A DNA stretch of 64,000 nucleotides. Origin: Siderastrea radians. Lineage: Eukaryota; Cnidaria; Anthozoa; Scleractinia; Rhizangiidae. Location: positions 8,259,951 through 8,323,950 of the forward strand of contig OZ024897.1 of NCBI GenBank assembly GCA_964017195.1, in the 5' to 3' direction. The position numbers were made by a program, and so were the translations under genes. This document shows positions 35,774-46,750 of the stretch, piece after piece; position 1 is the first letter of the stretch, and the number at the start of each line of letters is the position of its first letter. Below the pieces are notes generated by a model that saw nothing but the letters and a program-made list of their open reading frames with translations, was not told the DNA's origin and made no database searches.

Positions 35774-36839
35774 GTAAGTACAATATGCAATCCCACTTAA
35801 TTAATTGACTACGCCACGTTTTGCGAATCATACGTCAGTTGTTTCCGAAATCAATCGAAATCGTTCTGGGTAATTTTAAAATTTGAATCTTATTTGTTGT
35901 CATCTGGTTTAGGTTGATCCTAGAACAACTTCAATCCTTGCAGAGAATATATTATCTTAATTTCTTAGCGATGATTTAAATACCCCGATTTCAATAACAC
36001 GTACTAAACAAGCTTGCTTGACAACAGCTTACACCTATTATTAACCTGTGAATGAAATTAGCTTACCTCTGTACTCGTGTATATTCATTAGTAGTTTGCT
36101 TTATTTTTGAAACTGGAAGCTTGAAGTACAACCAGCCTATGAAAGAAATAAACCTTGATTTTCAAACTGAAGCAATCCAACATTTAGGCCACCTGTGATC
36201 ATGAAACTGAGATTTAAAAAAAAATTAAAATTCTTGCAACATGAGGGCTTAAACAATATTATTAGACAAAGATTACAGGAAATGTTGAACTACTCCTCAT
36301 ATTTAAGAACAAAAAATTCAGTGGTTCTGGTTGTACTGAAAATAAATAAGTATAAAAATAGTCAGGTTAGACAAATGATTTGTTTTTGTTTTATTGCATG
36401 ACTCAACAAGGCTTTTCAAATATTTACAAATATATCTTTTCACTTGAATACACTAATATACAACAAATGAAAATGCAGAACCTAGAAGGAAATAGATCGA
36501 AAGAAAAAATATAATTTAGGAAAGAGAAAAAAACAGAAGAGGCAAGATGTGCGTCATGGTTTTAATTGTACGCTGTATACATTGCCTTCTTTTCTTGTTT
36601 AAAGCGAGAGGGATTGGGGTCAGGTATACCAAAACAAGAAAAGAAAGAGCGCCGACAGGAAGGAGGATAAAAGGGTCCATTTTTCAATTCCAATTTATTT
36701 GGGCGGTCTGCGGTTTCTATTTCAAAGCTCCTTTTGGGAATTCGCTTAAAGTTGATCCAACTCTTTCTCTTTACTTTGCAACACTATACAAAAAACCTTG
36801 CTTGCAGGAGGCAATAGTTAATTTGTAGCTTAAATTCGA

Positions 36840-37425
36840 TTATCCGGCCTCAGGCCCAGAGCCGTCGCCGTTATTTTTAGGATGTAAGACTCTTAAACCA
36901 TGTAAACGCCTTAACATTCTTTCAGCCAAACCACATCCTTAGACCAAAAAAGTTGTGTTTCGTCGCAATCCCAAACGAGATGATTAAGTTTCTCGAGTTC
37001 AACACTACAAAAAGAGCAGTGACCACTTTCCTTTAAGCCAATTTTTTGCGCGAGGAATTTGTAGGAATTCTTCGATGTAAGAGCTTAAATTGTTACTCCA
37101 TCAACCTTGAACAATTAGTGCATTGACGGGTTAACAGATAAGCTGCTTTCCAGTTTATCTCAGTCAGTACAGTTACAAATCCGACCTCCATTTTTCTTGA
37201 CTCTTGGAAAGTGAAGATCCCTTTTGTTTATTTCTACAAGGACCTTGCATATGAGTTGACTTGTTTTTTTTTGCTTTTTCTAGCATAGAAGCATCCTCGA
37301 CAACCCAGGGGCAGCTAGTTGGGGCGAAAACTTTTGCCCGTGAAAATCCCGTCGCCCCAACTAGCTGCCCCTGGGTCTCCGAGGATGGCTTAGAGGTCAT
37401 TGGTTCGTGCTTCATTAATTTCATT
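36840..37425 (-). pseudogene. LINE 3' fragment with zinc-knuckle RT tail (unit 1)
   Basis: On the minus strand the sequence reads HCSFCSVELEKLNHLVWDCD and then FWSKDVVWL. This is the Cys/His zinc finger at the C-terminus of L1/Tx1-type reverse transcriptases (CxxC...H...C followed by FW). Upstream, a short frame (37173-37424) contains a palindromic insert at about 37304-37375. The fragment is cut by the duplication breakpoint at its 5' side. Confidence 0.75.
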
Positions 37426-40400
37426 GCAGTTACATATTACAATCAGCCAATCAGAACTCGATGCAACAAAAAAGATACATGCGTCAGGCGCCTGAAAACA
37501 GTCAAAGGCCAATCAGAAATTACAGAGAAATGTCCGACCTGCACCAAGCACGAGAAACATGCGGAAGCTTAGAAATGGTAGCTTCTGGTGTTGCGCCAGA
37601 TTACTTAAAACAAAAAGAGCACGGAACTAGTTACATTGCTCAGGAAAATCAAAGTTTGAAGACCCGGCAGTAGATTGAAAGCCGCACCAGAAAAATTAAA
37701 CCAGCTACGATGTGCGCACATTGGCAAAAGGATTTCCGAGGGAAAAGTTGCGATGCGGTTCTTTTATTTGAACGAAAACTCCGTTTGATCAAATTCACCT
37801 TTTACGATCGGTTTTCCTCATTCTCTTGGACTTAAACGAGCTATAAATTTGTCGCATTGTAAGAGTTTAACTGCTTTCTTATTGAATTAAATCAAGAACT
37901 TCAAAAAACACGTCTAGCTGGGCGCAATTCTCTTTTCGAGTGAAAAGTTTTGCGTTGTGACATAACAAAGGAGAGGAAACGCGCGCGCTGTTGTCAACCA
38001 ATCAGATTCAGTTTGGAGCAGCTGTCAATCAAGAGAGTGGAGGAAAAACTTGTTCTTGAGCTTTTGTCTTTAGAACCCCTCGCCTACGGTATTTTTGTCA
38101 GCGGAGAACCGTATAACGACGTCGCAAAGTGAGAGTGACCTGGAAAGTGAAAAATAAAGGGCAAACTCACCATTTTACACTTTAAACACTTGGCAGTTTA
38201 ACTGTAGGCTCGTGTATCTCAATAGTAATTAATTTTATTCAATTTTCTTAACTGAAAAATGAATCTCAAAGATCATTAGTTAGATGCTTCAGTTAGTATA
38301 TTTGGGTAACTGAACTGGACGACAAAAAGTCGTTGTGGAAAAACTTGGCAGGACTCTGTTTATTTCGCCATTAAGGAGAGAAAAGAAAAATTACTGATCG
38401 AGTGGAAGGTTTTGAAAGGAACCCCTTAAAGTTACCAGAATCTCGCTTTGTGCTTTGCCATATAAACTTTTGTTCTTAGGCCATCGTAGCCTGATTAAGA
38501 ATAAAACACAAGCAGCGGCGATAAACATTGTAAATAAACGCATTTTGATAATCTTGACGTTTTGTATGCAAAGCAACATACATTTTCAAAAGTAACCTTT
38601 ACAGTGTTTGAAAACTGTTTATATAGTTAACAATAAGGGTCTGGAACCTGCTTTGTGGGCATGGCTCCAGATCATTTTCACTGCTAACCGGTTACCAATT
38701 GGATCTATTATTATTTTTTTTTTGGGGGGGGGGGGGGGAAGGGGAGGGATCGAAGAATACCCGAAAGGAAAAAAGGGTTCCATGTGTGGTACCAGGAGCC
38801 TTAAATGATTATGGTTCCTCGTGGCACCAAACCAATGTTAACCTCTAAAGCGTGAGAATGGGGTGCAGTGGAGGTGCTAGGTGGTCGTTAGAGGCAATTC
38901 GGTTGTACTTCGGTTCTTAACCATAATAACCAAAAGAGACGTACAACTGTTCTTCACCATGAAATTAAATAAAACTAAAAGGTAAAAAATAATATCAGGT
39001 TATTTTCCTTCGTTGTTTCTTGTTCGTTTTGGTGATTTACAGAATAAACTAAATCAGAAGAGGAATCCTTCCTGGAAACTATGACTTCCTGTTGTCCGTG
39101 GAAGAGTAAAAAGTCGCTCAAATTGACACCGTCTGACATGTGGTTACCGAAAGCGTAAATGCTCGCGCCTCTCCTGTGTTTCACTCCCCGTATTCACACT
39201 TCTCTTTGATCCCTTGTTGTAAGACCCCGCGGAGACTAATGCCGAAATAACCCACGCAAAAATAAGGACTGTTCATTTGCATTGTACATATTTGGCTATC
39301 TTTCCCAAAATAAGATCTTCATGTAACAGGGCATGTGTCCGTGGGCCGCGCGTTAATTTTGCGTGACCTGAGAACGACGCGGCCAGAAGAGATTGGAACG
39401 ACCACAAAAGCACGATCAGCTTTGTAACCAAGCCAGTGACCTTTGAGCTTCTCTTGCAGTTACGCCGTAACCGGCTTGACAGAGCTGAATAACAACTGCG
39501 CATATCGAATGCGCGCTCTAAGGAAAACTGGGAAGGCAAGACAAACCATAGCAACAAGATGGCGGATTTGCGGATTTTTCTAAAAAAATTTGACACCGCG
39601 AAGACTTTCACCTTCAATAAGAGCTTCTGCATTTTCGCAGACTGGTGTTTTTGAGACACGTTTTCACCTGGTGTTCAGAAAAATAACCTTGATGTACAAA
39701 AGATATAATTTGTCTGGACAACAGATGAAGGCTTTGCAGAAGTCTGTGAGCGTGAAACTGCCATAAATTCGAGCAACGGCGTTTTTACAAGTAGGTTTAT
39801 ATTTAGGTAAGCCTTTCCTGCGAAAATAACTATTTCCGATGACGTCTGCATTGAATCTGAGCTACTACTTTCCGTGTAAATACTGAAACTATCGCTTGAA
39901 ATACTGTCAGAACACTCCGATGAAGATTCCTCCCTTGTGTCCGCCGTGTTTGTTTCCGCAATCGTGGACGAGTTGTCGTAGATACGTATTAATAGTCTAT
40001 TATTAAATACACAATCGCTTTTCGATTGGCTATAGATTTACTTGTGAAAACGCCGTTGCACAGACGCAGTATGGAAGTTGTACGCTCTGGCCGGGTAGTG
40101 GGCTCCTGGTTTGCAACAAAACTCTTATTGAAGATGAATATCTTCGCATTGTCAAAATTTTTTAAAGGTCCACCATCTTACGTAAGTTGTTGTTGTGGTT
40201 TTGTGTTGTTGTGCCCAGTTTTCCTTGGCGCGCGCTTTATGGGCAGTTGTTATTCAGCTCTTTCGTAACGCTTGACTCTCAGGTGACGGATTGCAGAAAA
40301 ACGCCGCACACTCATTTGCATCTCAGGAATAACTATTTCTCCAGCGATTGACATAAGGCAACAGAATCCTCCAACTGATGTTTTTAAAGACTTTATTCTT

Positions 40401-41190
40401 GTAATAATGTGTCTTTTAGCACCGCTAGAACTGAAAAAGTATACACGAATTACGCCGGTAAGATTACCCGACTGATAAATTTGTTACGCTCGAAAATTAC
40501 AGAATTCTTACAAACAGATCCAAAAAAGGTTAAAAAAAACGCCGAAAAGAACACGTCTTTAGGTACAGCAGGGTATATGCGCACGCGGCAAATTCTTCAT
40601 TTTTTTCAACTGAAATGATATACAATGCGAGACAAATGTCTATTTTGTTGAACCGCTCCAATATTTCCTTCTATTTCGATGGATAAGCTTTTTGTTTGTT
40701 TTGCGATGTCGTGTACGCTGTCGTGAACGCTCACTGAGAACTTTCTAGAAATTATCCTCCCTGAATGGGCACTTTATGTTTTGGTTAGGGCAAAACAACA
40801 GAAAACGAAACAAAAGAGCAATCGACCCCGACCTCGACCCTGAGTCGGCGTTTTACTGACACCCCTTAAAGTCTGGCTGGAAAGATCTAGAACGGCTTCT
40901 ATTTATTATTTAGACGTGTTTCGAAAAACTACAAGCTACCTCTGGAATAGAAAAACCTTAAGGTTAAAACATTACTTAAATAAAGCAATTTCTCTAAGAT
41001 AAAAAGCATTAAAGGGGACATTCGGTAAAAATGAACTGTAATTGAATCGTAAACAAAAAACGAAACTCTGAAAATTTCTTGCGGTAGCTACAACAACAAA
41101 AGAATCACAAAACAGCACAGTTGTATCCCCGGTTCTTTTAAACTCTGAATTAATTTTCCGCAATCCCGCACCTCACTCACGCTTGACAAC

Positions 41191-41336
41191 ATGGTTGGAA
41201 AGAATGGAGGGTTTTGCAAGGCTGTTTCTGCTGCACTTTTTGAGTATGACACAAGCAAAGTTGTTAGCATTAAAAGCAAGACGATTGGGATCATCAACAG
41301 ACTAGTTCAGCTCACTATTATCTGCTACATTATCTT
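41191..41336 (+). CDS. P2RX: P2X receptor, first exon copy b
   Basis: Identical in predicted protein to copy a; a GGG to GGA change in codon 3 is synonymous. ATG 41191 has the same context, and the canonical donor gtaagt follows at 41337. It lies 7.6 kb before exon 2. With copy a or b joined to exons 2-10, the readable protein is 370 residues in both cases. Purifying selection or recent duplication would explain the identity. Because the products are the same, any functional difference must lie in promoter or 5' UTR sequence. Confidence 0.87.
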
Positions 41337-42404
41337 GTAAGTACAATATGCAATCCCACTTAATTAATTGACTACGTCACGTTTTGCGAATCATACGTCA
41401 GTTGTTTCCGAAATCAATCGAAATCGTTCTGGGTAATTTTAAAATTTGAATCTTATTTGTTGTCATCTGGTTTAGGTTGATCCTAGAACAACTTCAATCC
41501 TTGCAGAGAATATATTATCTTAATTTCTTAGCGATGATTTGAATACCCCGATTTCAATAACACGTACTAAACAAGCTTGCTTGACAACAGCTTACACCTA
41601 TTATTAACCTGTGAATGAAATTAGCTTACCTCTGTACTCGTGTATATTCATTAGTAGTTTGCTTTATTTTTGAAACTGGAAGCTTGAAGTACAACCAGCC
41701 TATGAAAGAAATAAACCTTGATTTTCAAACTGAAGCAATCCAACATTTAGGCCACCTGTGATCATGAAACTGAGATTTAAAAAAAAATTAAAATTCTTGT
41801 ATCATGAGGGCTTAAATAATATTATTAGACAAAGATTACAGCAAATGTTGAACTACTCCTCATATTTAAAAACAAAAAATTCAGTGGTTCTGGTTGTACT
41901 GAAAATAAATAAGTATAAAAGTAGTCAGGTTAGACAAATGTTTTTGTTTTTGTTTTATTGCATGTCTCAACAAGGCTTTTCAAATATTTACAAATATATC
42001 TTTTCACTTGAATACACTAATATACAACAAATGAAAATGCAGAACCTAGAAGGAAATAGATCGAAAGAAAAAATATAATTTAGGAAAGAGAAAAAAACAG
42101 AAGAGGCAAGATGTGCGTCATGGTTTTAATTGTACGCTGTATACATTGCCTTCTTTTCTTGTTTAAAGCGAGAGGGATTGGGGTCAGGTATACCAAAACA
42201 AGAAAAGAAAGAGCGCCGATAGGAAGGAGGATTAAAGGGTCCATTCTTCAATTCCAATTTATTTGGGCGGTCTGCTGTTTCTATTTCAAAGCTCCTTTTG
42301 GGAATTCGCTTAAAGTTGATCCAACTCTTTCTCTTTACTTTGCAACACTATACAAAAAACCTTGCTTGCAGGAGGCAATAGTTAATTTGTAGCTTAAATT
42401 CGAT

Positions 42405-43420
42405 TATCCGGCCTCGGGCCCAGAGCCGTCGCCGTTATTTCTAGGATGTAAGACTCTTAAACCATGTAAACGCCTTAACATTCTTTCAGCCAAACCACAT
42501 CCTTAGACCAAAAAAGTTGTGTTTCGTCGCAATCCCAAACGAGATGATTAAGTTTCTCGAGTTCAACACTACAAAAAGAGCAGTGACCACTTTCCATTAA
42601 GCCAATTTTTTGCGCGAGGAATTTGTAGGAATTCTTCGATGTAAGAGCTTAAATTGTTACTCCATCAACCTTGAACTATTAGTGCATTGACGGGTTAACA
42701 GATAAGCTGCTTTCCAGTTTATCTCAGTCGGTACAGTTACAACCCGACCTCCATTTTCTTGACTCTTGGCAAGTGAAGATCCCTTTTGTTTATTTCTACG
42801 AGGAACTTGTATATGAGTTGACTTGCTTTTTTCGCTTTTTCTAGCTTAGAAGCATCTTCGGAGACCCAGGGGCAGCTAGTTGGGGCGAAAACTTTTGCCC
42901 GTGAAAATCCCGTCGCTCCATCTAGCTGCCCCTGGGTCTCCGAGGATGGCTTAGAGGTCACTGGTTCTTGCTTCATTAATTTCATTGCATTATTTTCCAG
43001 AGCCTTTTTCACTGTCTTAAGCATGGAAATAAAGCCACTATAGGTGAGAGGGCACGGTGTGAATTTAAATTTTTCCTTAAATTCTTGAAACGAGAGAAAG
43101 GAGTTTCGTCCTTTAGCAAGTTTCTGACTTGATTAATACCACTCCTAAAACAGTCAAAATAGAATAAAGTCTTTTTGGAGGTTTTAAACATCGAGATCAT
43201 CCAAAGAGTTTCAGAAAGAAGATGCTCAACCGATTTTAAATGGGATTCAAAGTTAACTTCGGTCCAGATATTCTTAAGGTTACTCCAGACCTTCGCGGGT
43301 GTCCTCCGAAAAGAAATTCGTACGCGCGCCATTTTAAAGGAAAACACAGCAAACAATGGTAGATTTGGGGGAAAATATGGATTGGAGGTTATTTGTATTC
43401 CGCAAAAGAAAATTGTGTAC
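42405..43420 (-). pseudogene. L1/Tx1-like LINE, C-terminal RT region, minus strand
   Basis: Reading right to left, 43009-43422 encodes WSNLKNIWTEVNFESHLKSV and FRSGINQVRNLLKDETPFSR, the poorly named but characteristic region after the RT core of L1/Tx1-like elements. A frame at 42737-43024 follows, with a palindromic insert, and then the zinc-knuckle tail CSFCSVELEKLNHLVWDC near 42560. Frameshifts between these blocks make it inactive. The 5' part of the element is missing. Confidence 0.78.
42854..42946. repeat. Palindromic insert inside the LINE reading frame
   Basis: Two arms of about 34 bases (42854-42889 and 42913-42946), starting around GGAGACCCAGGGGCAGCTAG, pair with two or three mismatches around a loop of about 24 bases. 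In unit 1 the equivalent arms (37304-37327 and 37352-37375) pair perfectly over 24 bases. The insert is in frame and adds roughly 30 residues to the minus-strand LINE frame without a stop. It is probably a very short MITE. Confidence 0.75.
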
Positions 43421-44320
43421 AACCTGACCGCGAAAATGACAGTGCGTCACTCAATCAAATTTTAGGGTATCAAATCCAAGCGCGTTGGCAAAATAACTGC
43501 ACAGTATCAGGGCTCCTGACAGTATCTATCACAAAGGAAGGATCAATCATCGAAAGTGTGCGGAACATTTTTCAATATTCTGATTGGTTATTTTTAAATC
43601 CATCTACCAAGTTTGAGCAGCAAACTATGCGATGTTCGTTGCGTGGAAGATCGCCACGGGTGAAATATTTTTTATGTCAGAAATCCCCGACACACTTTTG
43701 TTTCACAACATCTTAGGAATGTTCTGGCGAAATTTCACAGAAATCCGCCGAAATTTCATACTATACCCTCATTTATAGTTGGCATACTACCAAGTCGGAG
43801 AATTTGCAGCGTTAACTTTGGTCGATATCTCACGCCTCGTCAGAGGATTATGTCACATCAGAAGAAACCATGAAGCAAGTGGCACACACATCTCTCGTTC
43901 TTTAAGCACGTAACGCGAGATAGTAACATGAATCTATATATCCCTCAGAAAAAAATCCCAGTTCTCCCAACAGGAGTCGGAACTTATATCCCCAGGCGCG
44001 AGATATAACAGGCATGAGCCTCGGAACCTCGGGAACCTCGTTCTTTTGGGGGCGATTTTATCCCAGTCTCTCTCAAGCATGCCTGGCAGCTTACTTAGCA
44101 GCTGCTTGGCAGATTTATCAAGTTGACCAGCTACACTATCTAAGTCAGTGGCAAAAGTTTATCCATTTCAAGTGTAACAAAAGCCATCAAAAGGAACATG
44201 AAACAACTTCAGTCCTTCGTGATAGTCTTTAGGGACCATAAAAAGGAAAACAAACGGAAAGAAATGTTTCATCACTACTATGCTGGCTTAATCTTCGATT
44301 CCTCATCGACAAGCTGGTAG
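43421..44320. other. P2X intron 1, no recognised feature
   Basis: Short open frames (for example 44014-44232) show no recognisable protein. No clear repeat. Confidence 0.35.
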
Positions 44321-44435
44321 CTGAGAAATTCTGCTCTACCAATGCTATTTCAGTCTGGAAATATGAAAGATGCCTCTATAAGTACTTCCGCAAGTCAAGG
44401 TTTTTTTCTACTCAATGGCCTTCAATTCAAACATG
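44321..44435 (+). repeat. Direct repeat flanking the ATCAAT element, left copy
   Basis: About 115 bases ending GGCCTTCAATTCAAACATG. They recur in direct orientation at 46619-46750, immediately beyond the right end of the element, with moderate divergence and an extra insert of about 17 bases there. It is much longer than a target-site duplication, so an older local duplication or a longer composite element is likely. Confidence 0.7.
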
Positions 44436-44636
44436 TAAATTCCCGGCGATATCAATCAATGAAAATCAATCATTGATTGCAATCAATATAATCAATAATA
44501 ATCAATAATAATCAATTGATTATTATTGATTGGCTCAACCAATCAATAAAAATCGATACTCACTCACCAAATCGTCTTAATTGCTATTGATTATTATTGA
44601 TTTTTATAGATAATCAATAATTGATTACGCAACTTT

Positions 44637-45711
44637 ATGGCGCTTAGTAGCGTAGACTTGCGTCATAAATCCCGGGATATTTATGTGTCCAGGGTAATTC
44701 GATTGCACAAGTTTTTCCCGTCTTTTGATAATTCCTTGCCTTCCCAACGGGATTCTCACAACACACTTGTTTCCGGACTTCACTTGTTTCAGACTTTTGT
44801 TGATGTTAATGATAGCGAAGCAAGTTGAACTATCTGTACGCTGCGTAGTTAAAGGCTACCACGAATGCCCCTTTTATGTAAATATCGGGCAGAACTCTAT
44901 TCAGTGGTGTGACCCTAAAATGTTGATCGAAAAATACCCAGCAGGCGGTTCAGACACCGAGAGGTTTATCGATCCTTCCAAATTGAAGCTGATGCTCCCC
45001 AGACTCGAGAAACTAGAAGAGGAAAGGTTACAAAAACAAAGAAGGGCCAAAGAACAAGAAAGAGAAGAAGCAAAAAAGGGCGCACCAGAAAATTTATCAA
45101 AAGAGCTCCTAAAAGAAATTCTGGCTGAGCATGGAATAACATTCAAAAAAAGTGCAAATAAAACGGAACTCATCAACAAAGTTCTTGACTTAGGAAGACA
45201 ATTGCAACAACAGGCAAATGTCACGGCTAATGCAATTGAAAATGACGGTCCTGAAACAGTAGATGAAATTGCAGTTGCACATCTTGATGAGCCAATAAGT
45301 GATTTTGCCTTTACGCCAATGTTTAATCAGGTGTTCCATAAACCGTCCGAGACGAAGCAGAAATCTGCTCACAATAAAGATGCACGTACGGCGAAGTCAA
45401 GATTGATCCCCTGTGTACTTTATTTCTTCGACGAGAAACACGAAAGAAAACTCATAATCATGTTACACATTGTTTTTCTTCTTGCCTTGTTTTCGCTTTT
45501 CTTAGATTTTTCTATAATTCACTGTATTATGATGTTGTTGCACTCTCTAATATACCAGGCAAGTGTTCTGAGTACTGTAGAGTGCCTTGTTTATGCAACC
45601 CTGAAAGCACACTGTATTTTTCTTTTAATTACTATTATGTTATCATCCTTTTCGGTTGCACAGGTCACTGTTCCGGGTGTACGTTTTTGGCCCTATATTC
45701 AGGCGGCATAG
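44637..45711 (+). pseudogene. SAP-like, coiled-coil protein frame carried by the ATCAAT element
   Basis: Two overlapping frames look like one gene with a single frameshift near 44820: 44637-44828 (ATG at 44637) and 44725-45711. The second encodes, around its residues 38-55, RCVVKGYHECPFYVNIGQ. A highly charged helix follows (LEKLEEERLQKQRRAKEQER), then LSKELLKEILAEHGITFKK plus SANKTELINKVL. That last piece has the length and pattern of a SAP DNA-binding motif. After about residue 235 the frame turns hydrophobic and low quality, probably untranslated or intronic. It could be a captured host gene fragment or the element's own DNA-binding protein. I cannot name the family. The frameshift might be a sequencing error, an intron boundary or true decay. 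Confidence 0.5.
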
Positions 45712-45813
45712 AAATCATTTGTTCAAGTGGCATTATAAATGCTGCGTATCTGAGTATAGCCACAGGTTTTGAACATTATATAAACACTATGCTTGATTTG
45801 GTTCTTGCCCTGC

Positions 45814-46051
45814 AATAGCGAAGCGCGCGAGTGACGTCATGACTCAGACAAGACTCAGAGAAACAAACCGGAATAGCGGACGATTTTCCTAAAACAATTT
45901 CTAAAACAGCCGGTGTTCTAAAACACTTTTTTAAAACGAAAACTTTGCCTAGATTCCCTCTATTTCTCTCAGAACACGCTGATGTTGTCTGAGCCTCGTG
46001 AGGGGTCTGATCATTTGCATTCTATTTTGAGACCTCGCGCGCTTCGCTATT
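45814..46051. mobile_element. Nested MITE of 238 bp with TAGCGAAGCGCGCGA ends
   Basis: An 18-bp perfect inverted repeat (AATAGCGAAGCGCGCGAG and its complement) bounds a non-coding interior rich in CTAAAACA-like words. It lies inside the ATCAAT element, after the SAP-like frame. Confidence 0.8.
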
Positions 46052-46618
46052 TACTGTTAGTGAAAATTCGTTGATGATGTACACGGCATTTTTAAGATCC
46101 CGGATTCGATCAGTGTTAACCGCAAATAAAAAACATCTCTCCTTTTAACAAGTGCTCCTTGCAAGTGGCTGGGTGCCTCCTTGACCTGAGACTAAAGAAA
46201 GTAGAAACAGTTAATAACATGTTCTTGCTTCGAGACAATCAAACGTTTTAGTAATTAGTGAGCTTTTAGTAGTTAAACTGTAGTAAAAGTGCTACAAATT
46301 TGAAACATTTGATTTGTAATAACGTAAAGCATAGCAAATAAAGTTTAGTGAATGGTTTGTTATTCATATGGTGCGTTTTTATTGAAGATAAATAACAAAT
46401 TTCATAATCAATAAAAATCAATATCAATCAATAATAATCAATGATAATCAATAAAAATCGATACTCACTCAACTTTAAGGCATTGATTTTTATTGATTTC
46501 CAATACCAATCTATTAATTGTTATTGATTGTTATTGATTATTATTGATTTTATTGATTATTGATTTTCATTGATTGATATCGCCGGGGTAAATTGCACCA
46601 GTAGTTTACATTCGGGAG

Positions 46619-46750
46619 CTGAGTTCTGTACTACCCATGCTTTTTTAGCCTGGAGATGTGAAAGACGTACATTTGATTTCTACCACTGAGTACTTCCACA
46701 ATTCAAAGATGCTTGTTTTTTTCTGCTGACTGGCCTTCAATTCAAACATG
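46619..46750 (+). repeat. Direct repeat flanking the ATCAAT element, right copy
   Basis: Counterpart of 44321-44435. It shares the CTGAG..TTCTG start, the GTACTTCC motif and the identical ending GGCCTTCAATTCAAACATG. Confidence 0.7.

Larger units (their letters stand above)
31871..37425 (+). repeat. 5.56-kb tandem duplication, unit 1
   Basis: Direct repeat of 37426-42989 in the same order throughout, with sparse substitutions and 1-6 base indels. The contents in order are: a non-coding region; a G run at about 33151-33165; an inverted-arm repeat; P2X exon 1 copy a; part of P2X intron 1; and the 3' end of a minus-strand LINE. The right breakpoint falls inside that LINE, at the TTTCATTGCA motif near 37415-37425. 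Confidence 0.93.
37426..42989 (+). repeat. 5.56-kb tandem duplication, unit 2
   Basis: Second copy of 31871-37425, head to tail. At its left junction, CAGTTACATATTACAATCAG replaces the CAGTTACATATCAG of unit 1, a small insertion at the breakpoint. At its right end the minus-strand LINE continues uninterrupted to about 43420. The LINE was therefore already in place before duplication, and unit 2 holds the original right border. Confidence 0.93.
44442..46588. mobile_element. Unclassified 2.15-kb element with ATCAAT-rich inverted ends
   Basis: A 29-bp perfect inverted repeat, beginning CCCGGCGATATCAATCAATG, sits at 44442-44470 and 46559-46587. Next to each end lie 150-200 bases made of ATCAATAATCAAT-type repeats in opposite orientations. 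A shared ATCGATACTCACTCA motif marks the inner edge. TAAATT occurs directly outside both ends (44436-44441, 46589-46594) and may be a 6-bp target-site duplication. The interior carries a reading frame with a SAP-like segment and a nested MITE. No transposase is recognised. Confidence 0.75.

Noticed and set aside
45412..45711. Hydrophobic C-terminal 100 residues of the SAP-like frame as a membrane domain
   Set aside because: Composition changes abruptly to AT-driven hydrophobic residues with many Cys/Ile/Leu, typical of reading non-coding T-rich DNA. Probably beyond the true end or in an intron.
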